64,000 bases of DNA from Linyphia triangularis (Eukaryota; Arthropoda; Arachnida; Araneae; Linyphiidae), in the NCBI GenBank assembly GCA_963978545.1, contig OZ021721.1, forward strand, positions 36,939,348-37,003,347, read 5' to 3'. Position 1 is the stretch's first letter. Every line of letters begins with the position of its first letter. Shown one piece after another: positions 10,529 through 23,934 of this stretch. The translations under genes and the position numbers were made by a program. Below the pieces are notes generated by a model. It was not told the DNA's origin and searched no databases. It was given only the letters and a program-made list of their open reading frames with translations.

Positions 10529-13500
10529 AATATTCAAAGGAAAGTATCACCGATTTTTAAATATAAAACAACTATTGATTTGATTTCATGATACATAAAT
10601 GTGAAAAGATCGAATAGAGTTTTAATTAAAAAATGACTAATATCTAAAAAAAGTTCCTGTCACGCAATTATTCTTTTAATTTTCTCAACCTTTAATCTTT
10701 TTTATTCATCAAAACATGACTCTTGAAACATTCAATACATTTCGAGTCGGTGAAGTAGTTTGTGATATCTTTTGTATTGTTATTTGATATATTTACCATA
10801 GCGCAACATCAACAAAAATTTCTAATTAAAGACGTTTACAGAAAACTCATTTTAAAGTCAGTCCATTTTCATTGCTTTTTATTGAATATACATTAGTTTA
10901 GGGGTACATTTCGGGTTTGAAAAGGAATTGGACATCCTTTTTATTTTCGATGAAAAAAAAGATACAAACTCATCGTCAAAGGAAAAAATCGCGCGTTGCA
11001 ATTTCAATTGATATTGCTTTTCCTTAACCGTCTTCGACTTTTATTCGTCTCTGTTGATGCAGGAAATGACGCAGTGCTACTTTATTTATTCATGCAAAAA
11101 AGGCAATAAAGATTTTCTGTCACCATTACATCATCGAAATCTCATCGAGTATTCAATACAGGCGACAATATCATAGGAAGTAATCTGTCGCACTTTTGGC
11201 ATGAAGAAAAGAAACGGCTTACTTCTCCTTAGTGAAATAAATGCATTTTTTGCGACGTTATCGACAAGTCTCTATAAAGTAAGCTTCTTTTTAAAACAGT
11301 TTTTTCATCCTCATGGGGAGTAATTTCACTTTCAGAGCCCCTTTATTTTTAATTTATTATACTCCTCTGAGTTTCGCACTTAAATAAATGATTGAAGATT
11401 AAACATGTTAAGAGCTAATAAAGATCTAGGATGAATTTCATTAGTAATTAAACGAAAAGGAGCTGTAGTTAGCTTATGATGTAAGGTTAGTTTACTTCAA
11501 GTATTACGGTAGACTTATAAGTATCTAAGTTGTTGAAAGTAATGTGATGCTTCGCGAAGTTATTAAATACTATACGGTTTATGCCTCTTAATATAAGTAC
11601 AGTAGATATTTTTTTTTATTTTTAAGTTCGTTTTAGCTATTTAAAAACAAATAATAAAATATTATTTTTAAGGGGGCATACACATTAAATTCAGAAAGTT
11701 TTCGTAATTATTTTATTGCTTTAAAAAAATAATATAGAGAGGTATGAGTGTAATGAAATAGTAATTAAACTCTACCTGAACTAAAACTTTTATATTAAGT
11801 AATTAGTGCCATGACAGATGCTTCTCAACCATGCTATTCCGAAACGTTAAGTCCATTTTCTTGGTTAAAATATGTTCTCAGTTTATTGAAGTTTGATTTG
11901 ATATCATTCTAGAACTGTATATAATTAATTCATTAACACTTTTTGTATGTATTTTTTAAATATATTTAATTTGCTTTCGAATTATTAATAAAATACTTTT
12001 TAAAAAAATTTAGAATTTAAAAAAAAAAAATTGGTGAGAACTTTTTTTGAAGTTTTAGGGTTAAACTTATCAAAAAAATAAACTATGATGATGTTTAAGA
12101 AAAGCTAGAAAAATAATTTGTTCAATATACCCAAAAAAACACAGTTTTTACTGTAAATCCTTTATATGCATAGCTATATATTCAACTCGATTGAATGACC
12201 GCAAGTGGATTAATTAGTCCTCCAAAGAGACAATCGAAGCATGTGCGAAAGCGATCTTTTAAAGACAGCCCCCATAATTTGATAGAATGCATTCTCAATT
12301 GGAAAAATCTATAATTCGCAAACATTTATCAGTAGAAAGATGCAATTTTCAAAGAAACGCAGAGAAAAAACTTATTTTTTTAACAAATGGTTCAGTAGTT
12401 ATTAAACGGTTTTCTTACTTTTTGTAGAATATTTTTTTTAATTCTAAACATTCTTGTGGAAACAGCACTGTTATATTATTAGATGTTCTTGTTTATTGAT
12501 TTTAAAATATCCTGTTACTTTTTAATCACTCTGTATATATAATAATCATTGCTTTAGCTCTAAATACCCAACCAAACACATTTCAAAACAGAAACATAGA
12601 ATAAATAACAAGATTGCAAGTTATCAAAACTAATTCAGCAAGTAAGTTATTAAATAAAAAATATTACATGAAAGTGTTTAAAATAAGGAACAATAAATGA
12701 ATATTATAAAAAGGAAAATAAATATTCGCTAATAGAAAATCCACAGAAGTATAACTTCAAGAGAAAAAATTGTAGTAACTCAACCACAAAAACGTAGCAG
12801 ACATTAAACAACGGAAGAAAAATGTAACGTAGAAAAAGACTGAATCTAATAAGCTCCTCGGAAATTTACCACTGCTGAGCATTTTTCATTTTGTGCTCGG
12901 ATTTGATTTAAATAAGCATGTAGTTTTTTAGTGTTTGAGTAGTAAGTAGCAGTAATAGACTTTGATGAAAAAAGTTGATTATGCATGCATTTAGTAGTAT
13001 TTCATTAAGCCTAAAATTCACCAAGGAAAATACTGTACTGTTATATTGGTAAACATAGTATACCTTTTATGAATAAATAACACTGCATCGAGTATAACCT
13101 AAGACAAAAAAAATATATACATTTCATTAGCAGTAGGATATTTAATTTATATCATAAGTCGATATCAAAAGTTTTCATGTAAGCGTTAAGCATCTTAAAA
13201 CGTTTAAAATTATAAAAGTTTCTTATACAAGGAATTATAAAAACATATATTATATTTTAAAATTAGTATATGATAAAATCTAAATTGAACTCTGTTTTGG
13301 ATTTTATCATACTTAAACGAAAGACTCTGAGTATCATAAGGGAGCACTTTTGTAGGTTGTTGCCCAGGTAGAATGCCATTGCTTTGGACATCTTCGTAAA
13401 AGATCAATTGTCTCAATACGAATGAAGCAAAGTCAGAATAGTTTTTGTAGTTTAGAGTCGTTTCACACTTAGAAATATATAAATGAACAAAGTGATTACC

Positions 13501-13794
13501 AAATCACTCGTGTCATATCCATTCTAATATATAAAATTTAAAGTGTAATAGTCTGTTTCTAAGCCATGCCATAGTGATTCAACAGATTTTAATAAAATAT
13601 CCAGAATTTTATGAACTTTAGTCAATCGTTTCCGTTATTATAGTTTGAGACGCAAATTTGGAATTACTTATTGATCCTATAAGTTACAACAAATGATAAG
13701 TAAATTACTAAGAAGTAAACAATTAAAAAAAGGGCCTATTCGTCGATCATGGTAACTTCGTTAAGAGGTGACTGCCGTAATCGACGCCAAAATG
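9806..13794. other. Long A+T-rich spacer
   Basis: About 4 kb with no recognised gene or transposon apart from the TA microsatellite at 10491-10525. A less A+T-rich part at about 10960-11330 contains CG-bearing words and few long A/T runs and is not open in any frame; it is a possible non-coding conserved element. The rest is low-complexity A+T. Confidence 0.4.
10491..10525. repeat. (TA)n microsatellite
   Basis: An uninterrupted run of 17 TA dinucleotides plus one base. A second, interrupted TA run lies at about 14341-14367. Confidence 0.9.
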
Positions 13795-13858
13795 CGAGAA
13801 TTTGTCTGTATATGTTATGGAAAAAGCCTAAATAACATATGTAACCATAAAATTCTCG
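13795..13858. repeat. Short imperfect hairpin
   Basis: CGAGAATTT at 13795-13803 pairs with AAATTCTCG at 13850-13858, and ATATGTTAT pairs with ATAACATAT nearer a loop of about 13 bases, with mismatches between the two paired blocks. The size resembles a small-RNA precursor, but nothing else supports expression; an old MITE is equally possible. Confidence 0.3.
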
Positions 13859-14371
13859 TTCCACAAGGTTTGAAAGTCAGAAACATTAAAACGACATTGA
13901 GAAAAGCTAACTGAAACTTAATAAATGTTCAATCCTAATAAAGAAAAACTTGTAAAGATTCAAACTTACCGCATTTTAAAATAGCTGATTGAAACTGAAT
14001 GTGAAACGTGTCCTTAAAAAATAAAATTTGAAAATCGCTCGATAACACCTTGCGCCATCTGTCGGTCTGAAATGTAGACTTTAGTCAGCTTGACAACATT
14101 AAAAAAATAAAAAATTCGAAATTGTTCTTTATCAAACTAATCCTAAGATTGTTGCATCCCTCTTTGAAATCTTTCAAATTGTTACAAATCCTTTTAATTC
14201 TATTAAATTTATTAAAGAAGAGTTTTTGAATAATTTTTTTCTCAAATTACTGTGGAAATTAGTAAAAGAAATTACTTCAAATTTAAAAAAAAACACAATA
14301 TTTTGTTATCGAATCTTGTTTTCACTTTCGATTTGACATTATATATATAAATATATATATATATATACAAA

Positions 14372-15385
14372 AAGTTCTACCTTAGTCTTCTTGACGATGA
14401 ACTCCTAAGCTCTTTTACTTACAAGAAATGCAATGATAATCTTAACACAATCATGAAACAAATTATTGCTACTATATAACAAAAGGATTAATATTTCTAA
14501 TAAAATCATCTCTCTTCCCTACATTACTATTTATCCTAAATTCCACAAAAAAACAATTAAATTCAGATTCATTACTAGTGGAGGGAATTCCTATATGAAC
14601 AAAACTAGAAATATTTTTGTAAAGCTTTAGAAACTATCTTCCATTTTATTAAACAGGAAGGTTTTAGTTGGATCATTTACAACAACAAACCAAATGTTGA
14701 GTTCATTAAAAACAATAAAATTTATTTTATTGAATCATTTGATTTTAAAAATCTATTCACTAGCATTCCTCTTGATAAACATAGATATGTTTTATTCACT
14801 TACTTCTATGACTACCAGAATCTTTTTGAATTTGATTTTACTTTCTGGAAAATTATTTTCAACTATTCCTTTTTAAATTAATACATTTTCAATGGTGAAA
14901 ACATATTTCTCAAAAATGATTGGTATACCTCAAAGGAGTTCCTTCTCTAGTCCTGTTACCAACCTTTTCTTACACTTTTATGAAAAAAACTATACATACC
15001 AAATTCCTAATACTTTTCGGTACATTGAATATTTTATCATTTTCAATTTCAATAACTTCAGTAATATTTCTCCAGAAATCGATCCCATTGCACTTCAACT
15101 ATTAAAAACCAACAATTCTCATAGCTCAGCTGATTTCCTAGATTTACTTATCACCCTCGACAAAAAAGATTCTACTGTTGATTTATTTGACAAACACAAT
15201 TCCTCTTATTTAAAAGTCAACAAGCTCATTTTATAGAATTCCCATACTTCAATTATAGTCTATAGAATTGTTACATTCATTCTGAAGTACTCAGATTAAA
15301 ATATAATTTGAACAAAAAATAAAATTTCGATAAACGACTTTATTGCATCGTTAAGACACTATTGGCTAACTATACTCCTATTAAA
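14372..15385 (+). pseudogene. Degenerate Penelope-like reverse transcriptase
   Basis: Remnant of a reverse transcriptase, readable over about 330 codons in shifting frames. Pieces in order: LLSSFTYKKCNDNLNTIMKQ, then YPKFHKKTIKFRFITSGGNS (the K-x-RFI region), ETIFHFIKQEGFSW, FDFKNLFTSIPLDK (first catalytic-aspartate region), GIPQRSSFSSPVTNLFLHFYE, usually GIPQG, and FRYIEYFIIFN where the family has RYIDD, so the catalytic Asp pair is lost. Downstream come SADFLDLLITLDKK and LFDKHNSSYLKVN, matching the conserved FLDL-x-I and YDKR-type motifs after the palm. Stops and at least three frameshifts are present. The motif order suits Penelope-like elements; no GIY-YIG nuclease is recognisable downstream. 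The retroelement call is firm, the Penelope assignment moderately so. Confidence 0.7.
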
Positions 15386-16559
15386 TAATGTCTTCATTAT
15401 TTAAGAACAGGACTCTAGTATAGATTTCGATATAATCTGTCCTCAAACATGCATGTTGTGTGTACTTCAACAGAAATAAAGTGGGGAAGTTGTATATGTA
15501 TAATATATAAAGAATCTAAAAACAAAAGCTTTTTTTATTTTTGGCTTTGTATGAAAATTTAAAAGGCATATTATTTTATTAAAATTCTCTACCATCAAGA
15601 GTGAATTAAAATTTATTGCTTACATTTATTTTTGAACCAGTGGTATATTACATTTTCTCCTTTTTTGTATTTAGTCGGCTTTGGAGACTGAAATCAGTGA
15701 ATATAAAGCCATTTTTAAGAAAGCAGAATTCTACATTTATTCTGATATCCAAATATATGCTTATTTCTATATTTAGTCTCCTACTCAGAATGTTCTCATT
15801 TCTGCTGCCTCATATCTTTTTAGTTCTCAAATCCCACATGCTGAAGTGAAATTAATCTGAGTATAAAAGTTAATTTAGTATCTCATGTGGCCTCATAAGT
15901 AATTTTATAACTAGAAATCATACTTAGGGTTGTGTGCTTGTAATCGTATAAGGTAAAGAATTTCCTAAATCAATTTAAATTGGGGCTTTGAAATAACAAA
16001 TATATGTTTATATGTCATAAACTGTCATTGTGAATATTAAATTGGACAATTTTTAACCATGAAAATGTTAAATAGTAAAAATATTTTCATTAAAAATATG
16101 TAGAATTTGTGCAATTCAAATTGAAAGTAGTCTTGGAATATTTTGAGCACAAATGGTGCCTGAAGAATCCAAATTTTAATGCATTGCATTGAGGCAGACA
16201 GAGGTTCTAAAAAGTGCATTGTAAACTAAATTTTATGAGAAAGGAAAGATTTTGTTTGAACGTAGCTGAAATGGATTACGAAATAAAATATAGAATGAAA
16301 AATTGAAAAGTTAAGACCCCGTGGCTAAATGTATTGTCACATATACTTTAATATAAGAATATTTCAAAATTCTATTCAAATAAAACATAAAAATGAATAC
16401 TTATATATAATACGCTAGCACTAGGGACGACCTCTGCTCGAGGGAGTACGACTTGGAAAAATACAGATGTTTCAAGTCAAATTGTCGTGGAAGAAACTTC
16501 TACGACTGAGACAGTACCTTAAAATGTCATTTAGATTTATTCTAAATTTTTTTTAAATA
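15386..16559. other. A+T-rich spacer
   Basis: No gene or repeat recognised. One 77-codon hydrophobic open frame at 15616-15849 is within chance expectation. Confidence 0.4.
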
Positions 16560-17260
16560 TAATTATTATTAGGTGAATAAATATACATTAGATAAAAATA
16601 TTTACAATATTTATATAATTATACAACCGTTAGATATGCGTAATTATTATATCAGTTATAATAAAAATAATAACCAATTTTAATACTAATAGAAATTCAT
16701 TATAATACTAATAATAATTGCTTATTATACTTATAATAATTACCATAATAATTTTAGTAATAAAAATTAATTATAATAATCAACAGTATTTGTAATAATT
16801 TTAACAATCAAAATTAATTATAATAATCAACAGTATTTGTAATAATTTTAACAATCAAAAGTAATTATAATAATTTATAACGAATATATTAAACATTATA
16901 ATGAAAAATAATAACTATATCAATAATAATTATAATACAGAGTTATAATAATTATATTAATTAAAAGTAATTATAATAGTAACGACTCGACTAAACATTA
17001 AAGTAACACACATATTGTTCTTATTTATGATCATAAAATAATTATTAGAAATATAATAATCTAAAATAATGATAATAATTAATATTCGTGAGAGTAAAAA
17101 TTAAAATAAAAAATAATTATTATTCTTATTTATGTTACTAAAATAACTTTAAGAATTAAAATGGACAAAAGTAATTATAATAATTAATAAAGCGGTCATT
17201 TTTTAAACTATACAATAAATACATAATTATTATTCTTACTTATATTAATAAGAGTAACGG
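16560..17260. repeat. AATAATT-rich low-complexity region with a 47-bp tandem repeat
   Basis: Some 700 bp is built of AAT/ATT words such as TAATTATAATAAT. Within it, 16764-16865 holds a 47-bp unit, containing CAACAGTATTTGTAATAATT, that occurs twice almost perfectly and then partly a third time (anchors at 16781 and 16828). The composition suggests slippage-driven expansion. A similar stretch lies at about 20100-20290. Confidence 0.7.
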
Positions 17261-18941
17261 TATCGAAAATCAAAACTTATAATTCTTTACTTATCTAAAT
17301 TTGGTAGGTATAACATTTACTGATCCTCAAGTGCAAAATTCGTAAATTGAAAGAAATGTTAAAATAGGTTTTTCAAACTCTTTATATTTGAGAAATTCTA
17401 GGTCAAAGCATACTGATATGGAATTGAAAAACTAGTATATCCAAACTAAAGTCATTAAAATTGAAATTAAAACGATCAAATTTGAAAGAGTGAATGCTGA
17501 AATACAAGTTTAATATTTGTTAAGTATAAAAATTGAAATGCTACTCACACAAACAATAAAATATTTTTAAAACCACTGCATAAAAGCTTATTAATATCAG
17601 AAAAATAAAATTTCATTTTCCTTGTTTATCTTTTTTAAATATAGATAAATGATACATCCATTGTATAACTTCTCTCTATCTATTTCTGTAGTTACTTTAG
17701 TTGTGTTGATTTAGTAAAATTAATATTTCCAATTTATTCTTTACGCTAATGGTAAAAAATTGCACTAATAATTCTATTAACATGAAATCTGATTGAAATC
17801 GTATCAAATTGACTCTTGAATACCAGGAATAAGGCCAAGCGTATCAGGAATGATGTATTTTCGAATATACTGTGTATTTAAGAATATCGCATTTGTTGTC
17901 TAAACATGGCTGTCTGAAATGAGTTAAATGTTTCGACTTTGTACCTTCTCTTTATTTTTATTCTTGCAAAATTATTATAAACTTAGCTTTACTCAAAGTG
18001 AAACTCTGGATAAGAGTGTTTAATTAGTTTCATTTTAATTGAAAAGACTTTTGGTAAATAAAGCTGTTAAAATAATTGGCGAAAACTAATTAAGATTTGA
18101 ACAGTAGGGAAAAACAGTGAAGATAATTAATATAATATTTTACATGGTGAGAAGACAAACATTAAGAAGCCGTTCTCGTAACACCATTATTTATTAAATT
18201 TTTGGGTTAAAATGCAGAGGCGTGAAGATTGTGGTTCTGTTTTAAATTTAACTAAAATATGCAGCTATAGCAAATATGGAAACGTATTTAATTTATATTT
18301 AAGCTTTTGTATGTAAATACTACATGCCAATTGTACTAACTACTTTTAGCCTTATGGTTTAAAGAAATGTTTAACATTACGAAATGCTATATGATTTTCC
18401 TGTTTTTATAATTGTCTGTAAATTCTGTGTTGCTTTGAAAAAATAAACACTTAAAATTAACTTCAATAAATATTACAATCTTAACCACATTCGAATCAAT
18501 AAAATATTTCATAATCACTATGATAGAAAAATATTATTATATTATGATAGAGAGTATATTTAACAGAAACCAGAAGAGCATTATCAATTTGAATGCTAAG
18601 AACACAACTTTGATATATCTACTTCATTGAAATAAATACTTACCCAACAATAATTGCTTGAAAGTCAGTTACTGTCTTAATGTAGGACAATTTGCCAAAT
18701 GTGACACTAGAACTAATGTGAGCCCTAGATCGTCATGGGGAGAACCCATCAGTTTCACCCTACAGTATTTCCCAAAGCATGAATGGCTGTTAGATGACAG
18801 CCGACTATTTATGCAATGGTGGCTTTCATTGTTAACTTTACATTGTTTCAGTTTATAATCATCTTTGTGACAAGAGCAAGTTTGGGAATTCACTAGCTAT
18901 TTTGAGGCAGAAAAGTCAGAGGTATAACAGAAAAGCCTTCA
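17261..18941. other. A+T-rich spacer
   Basis: Nothing recognised. The part 18658-18893 is open on both strands for 66-74 codons and is less A+T-rich, but shows no family motif. Confidence 0.35.
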
Positions 18942-19197
18942 ACAGTGGTTTCCATCCTTTAAGTGACCACTGACCACTACGATAAACGAAATATGGGTCG
19001 CGGATTAATTATTCTTTCGCCTTCTTTTTTCCAACCAGTAGTAAACTTTTGAATAAAAAATATCTACATTGCATATCAGTGGCTTAAAAATATAGCCTTA
19101 TCTTTAAGATGTAAAAATACAATGAATGAAAAAGTTTCAAAGACATTTTCTAGCTCGTGAACCACCTTAAACCGGTAGATCACGGGCTGGGAAATAC
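18942..19197. mobile_element. hAT-like non-autonomous element
   Basis: It begins ACAGTGGTTTCCATCCTTTA and ends with the reverse-oriented counterpart GGCTGGGAAATAC, giving CAGTGGTTCCCAACC-type short inverted ends typical of hAT elements. Subterminal words (ACCACTGACCACTA; CTCGTGAACCACCTTA) also resemble those of hAT MITEs. The flanks AGCCTTCA (18934-18941) and AGCCTGAT (19198-19205) could be a decayed 8-bp target duplication. About 256 bp, no coding capacity. Confidence 0.55.
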
Positions 19198-19829
19198 AGC
19201 CTGATATAAACCTTTCTATATAAATTGTTATCGCTAAGGATAACCTAGCATCTTACTAACTATAATTTCCAGCAATAAAATTTGAGCACAAACGAGATTT
19301 TGAGAAGTTGAACATCCTACAACTAGTGCTTACTTTAACAAGGGAATTTGTCAGAACCAGCTGCACCACAACTACTGTCAATCATTGCAGCATTGAGTGA
19401 GGTAAATGATTAACCATTGACATGAATAGAATGGATCCTTAAGAATTAATCAGATTATTTGTTTAATATTAGTTTTGGAAAATTAGTTTGTTAAAACTGA
19501 CTTTAGTTTTTTGACAAATAAACTTCCGGCAAAATTTTGTCTTATGCATGAGGAGCATTTTGATTTCCATGCTTGAGAACAATTAAAAGTGCACTTTGAA
19601 ATTCTATTTTTTTTTAATTTTCCGCTTATTGAAGAAGTATCTTACTGTTTTTAGTTTTGATATTATATTTTCCTTATTTATTATAAATATACCTTAGTTT
19701 AAAAGTTCTTAACTGTCAATAATATAAAAACCCTTAACACATTTTTTTCAAATTGCGAATTTTGTATTTAAGAAATAACAGTATGTCATTACTTGGTATA
19801 ACTTATTCAGATTTTGTAAATTGTCTTAA

Positions 19830-20015
19830 CCCATAAAAGACGACTTAGAAATGGATAAAAAGTCTTTTGTTTTTACATTTTACCTTGTTTATTTAGATCA
19901 TTTAAAGTATATTTTGAATTTTTCAACACTAAATCCAACCACAATTGCAATTTTTCAGTAAAGAAAAAGCTAAAATATGGATTGGCAAATTTTCTTTCCA
20001 ACCATCGTTAATGGG
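19830..20015. mobile_element. piggyBac-type MITE, second family
   Basis: TTAA at 19826-19829 is followed by CCCATAAAAGACG, and CGTTAATGGG is followed by TTAA at 20016-20019. The inverted ends match over about 11 of 13 bases. The 186-bp interior has no coding capacity. The TTAA target duplication and CCC-starting ends indicate the piggyBac superfamily; the end sequence differs from the MITE at 3561-3773, so it is a different lineage. Confidence 0.6.
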
Positions 20016-20019
20016 TTAA

Positions 20020-23000
20020 TATATTAACTTATTATTTTATCAACACAAACATTTCTACTTAGCGCATTTTGCATTTCAATTTTAGATACCATTACTTTTC
20101 AAATATTGATTATTATAATTTTATGATGCTTATGAATATTATTAATTAATTTTATTAATAATAGTTATTATAACTAAACTTGGTTTTTATGACTACAAAA
20201 ATGATTAATATTATTACATTTATTATAATCGCATTTGATTATTATGGTTATTTTAATTACTTTTGAATTTTGGCTTTGTATAATAATTCTCTATTAATAT
20301 ATTCCTTACAAAGATTTTGCATTTTGAAATATAGCAGATTTTGAGAAGTCATCATCATCACTGTAATTATTGAAACAATTGCGTATAAATAATTTCACTA
20401 ATTTTTTTTTTTAAATAGTTTTTAAAATTTTGAAAGTTCTAAATTTTCCTCCAAGATGCCTATATTTACAAGTTTCTCTCAAAAGGAATTTTATTACTGT
20501 ATTTTTTAAAAACCTTCACAAAAAAAAACAATGGGCCTTGCTGCTAGTGATGAAATATTTGAATAGTTATTTCATGTTTGTCAAGCTGTTAAACTAAAAT
20601 CAATCTTCTGAATGGATTAGTTCCATCAACATGTTTCTTTTAAAAACAAATAATGCCATTTTTAAATTGTAATAGGCATTAATTATTTTTAAACTTCCAA
20701 TGGTCCCATTAACCCTCTTACCTCTAGTTGTTAAAATTTCAACTCAATGTGTCGTATTTTAATTAGTTGACTTCAATTCTAATATTTTAACAATACAATC
20801 AGTCAAGAGATAAAAACTGACAATATCGTCTTTCAATGTTCATCGAATGTTCTATGCTTGGACGGTAAGTCGGGAATATATATGAGGGAACCTCAGATTC
20901 TCCATTACCTCTGAATGACACATACATTTTGAAGTGACATTCCCTCCACTCCAATTTTACCTTACCGCTGAGAATATTTCAAAAATATTCTTTATCAAAG
21001 AGCAGCATTATCGAAGTATTGGTGCGCAAACCCAGAGAAGAGTGTCTCGTCTTCAATTCTAGTACCCAGAGGGAAGTGCAAAAAATACCTTATCGTTTTT
21101 CTCTCAAAGAATTTGGTTTCGAAGCCTGTGCTTCTTACTTTAAACCAAGTCAGGAATAAATAAGAAGTCCAAATCGGCAAGACATACCTTCGTGGAACCG
21201 ATAGCTTCTTTGGATCAATTGCTCCCCCCTCCCTCTTTCCAATATATATTTTCCTTGCGAGTTGTCAATAGATTTAACTTTAGACGTGTTGCGCAGATAT
21301 TCTTGGAAATTCATCCCAGGCAATAACTTGGCTCACTGAGTTTGTTTTCCATGAGGATGGTGATGTTTCATATTAGAAGCAACAAATTATTTTATTGCTC
21401 TATATTAAGCTTTCCGAGGTAGTGTTGCTCATAAAAACGTGACACCCACATTTAATGTCTAGTTTTTGACTTTTCTCTTCTCACAACATGATTTAAAAGT
21501 AAAAATGTATACTGGAGGAAATGCTCATCTGAGTTTTTAAAAGAATGTTCAAGAAAAGGTCATGATCGTCCCTCTTGCTTCTTCTCCCACCTTTATTCAA
21601 TTCATTATCATATTGCCTAGCCCAATCTTGTATATTTTGTAAAATGCAGATTCTTTGGGTTAAAAAAAATGTCAGGTTATGAAAAAATCGTAATCTTTTA
21701 AGAAAAAAGTTTTCGGAAATATTTTTAACAAATGAGTGGCTTGGTATCAAATCCGACCATGTGCGAAAAATGAAATGTTTCAAGGAAGCAAAAAATAATC
21801 CCAGATTTCATCATGTTAATAAATAAAGTAAAAACTTAAACAGTCCTGATCAAAGATACTGTATGAATACTTCAAAAGATATATTTTTGTGTTATACTCT
21901 TGATTAGTTCAAAACTAATAGAAATGCAGATTGTCGTTTTAGAAACTCAATTTAGTGAATAGCTAGTTTTGAAATTGATCCAAAAATCATTTTGTTATTT
22001 TAAATAATTATAATAGAATAAACAATTTATATTATTGTAATTGTTAAATTATTATAAAATGAATAAAAATAATTTTTTGCAATATCACTACTAAAGCATG
22101 TGGGCCAATGAATTTTGAACTCTTCTCATATTAAAAAATTGCGGAATGTTTGTATAGCATTATCAGTTTTGAATGTCAGCTACTTAAATATGCTGAAGTA
22201 AATAAATTGATAAACAGAAGATATATTATTGAAAAATCAAAACGAGTATAAGAATTTAGCTTGAATAGAAGTTTTGATGACAACCAATAAAAATTCTATT
22301 ATCAAAACTTATTAATTGAAATTTAATTTTTTTAAAAATATTTTTATTAGATTTAAAATTTTATATTAGTAATGAATAATTTTAATAATAAAAAACAATA
22401 TTTATAATAATTTAATCATATGCTTCTCAATTTGGGACTTTAAACTATTTAAAAATGTGATTATAATACTTAGGAAACGCACTTGGAATCCACTTGATAA
22501 TGATACGGTTAGTGAATAAGTGACTTCATTTAAACTAAGATAAAAAAAAAAAATACTATCTTCATTATTATGTAACCGATATAAGACATCTGCAAACCCT
22601 AAAGTGGCATTACTCATAACAGCAAAAAGAAGATTAAGTAAAATAAGCAAGAATGATAGAAATCCTCCATACTAGATTTGAATATATCGTCATCAACATA
22701 AATTAGACCGTAAAATGAATTCAATGACGAATTACCAGCCCACAAACTGAAATAGCAAAGAGATAATGATTAAAAGCTATATATTTTTTTTCTTTTACTT
22801 TTCCTCTTGTGTTACTTATAAAGCTGGATGAAATATTTAACAATTACAATAAATACATAACAAATATTTTGGAAACAAAGAATTTACGATGTAGCGTGAT
22901 ATTTTTTCTATTCTCATGTTTTATTCATCAAGCATTAAAAGTTCCTAGCTTTTGTAAACATTAGAATCTCTAACGCTTACAGGCGGCTTATTTTACCCTT

Positions 23001-23934
23001 TCTGATTATATAGCAATAAATTAAGGAACACTAACATTGAATACGAAATTTGCTTTGCACCAGCGAATATAATCTTAATATAAAGCAAAAAGGGTATTCT
23101 CCAGTTTTACATTTCAAAGTTAAAAGAGTGTTGTAAAGGGAATATCAAACCTCCAATGATTTAGCACACATTTTTAGTTTCGCTTTCAATGGTTTGGCAC
23201 TTATACTGACAAGTAATTACGAAGGAAACCAGGCAAATAATGCTAATTACTTTATGTACCAAACAAGTAGAGTAATTAACGTGGTGCTAAGTGATAAGGA
23301 GCCTGCCTAAAATAATCTTGAAATTAAATGAGGTGTTGGAAAAGTAACTTTGATTTCAATTTCAAATAATGTCAACGAAAAAACTACTAATGTTCTTAGT
23401 AGCTGTTCTGGTAATACAATAGCAATTATAATACTCGTCTTAAAAAATGTTTTGAAAATATTAATACAGAGTCAATGGTGAATTTAAGCAGGAGACAAAA
23501 TGGACAAAAGCACGTGAGTTCTATTACTTACCCCCCCCCCCTTTTTTTTCCCACTCTCATTTTAGTCGGAACCAGAGAGATTTAAAAAAAAAATTGCAAA
23601 TTTATGCATTGTACAGTAATGCTTAACACTAAGTTATATTCCTAAGCTACATACTAGCACAAATACTAGAATAGACGTATGTACGGCATGAAAAAAATGA
23701 GGAAAAGTATCTAACAACACAAAAAATCTGATGGTTAGTGAACCTAAACCAATAAAAATGTCTCATTCATATCGGGCTACTTTCTAATCAGTTAAACGTC
23801 TCTTTTGAAAAGAAAAAGTCATGAGCGTTACATCTCAACCCAATGAGTTGCCTACTTTTTCTCCTCCGATCCAATAATGGGTCTGAATAGAAATTGCAAA
23901 TAACACGCTGAATCTAAAATATAATCCAAGTTTT
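20020..23934. other. Long A+T-rich spacer
   Basis: No gene or transposon recognised over 3.9 kb. The part 20840-21430 is less A+T-rich, with a T/C-rich stretch at 21215-21245. A C11T8-type tract lies at 23531-23549. Open frames at 20995-21180, 21493-21783 and 22402-22650 (minus strand) lack recognisable motifs. Confidence 0.35.

Noticed and set aside
14050..14072. GCGCCATCTGTCGG as part of another long-repeat mariner
   Set aside because: Only an isolated AGATGGCGC-type word; no end sequence or transposase remnant around it.
20710..20880. Third piggyBac MITE starting TTAACCCTCTTACC
   Set aside because: The supposed opposite end (CGGTAAGTCGGG) is not followed by TTAA and the match is weak.
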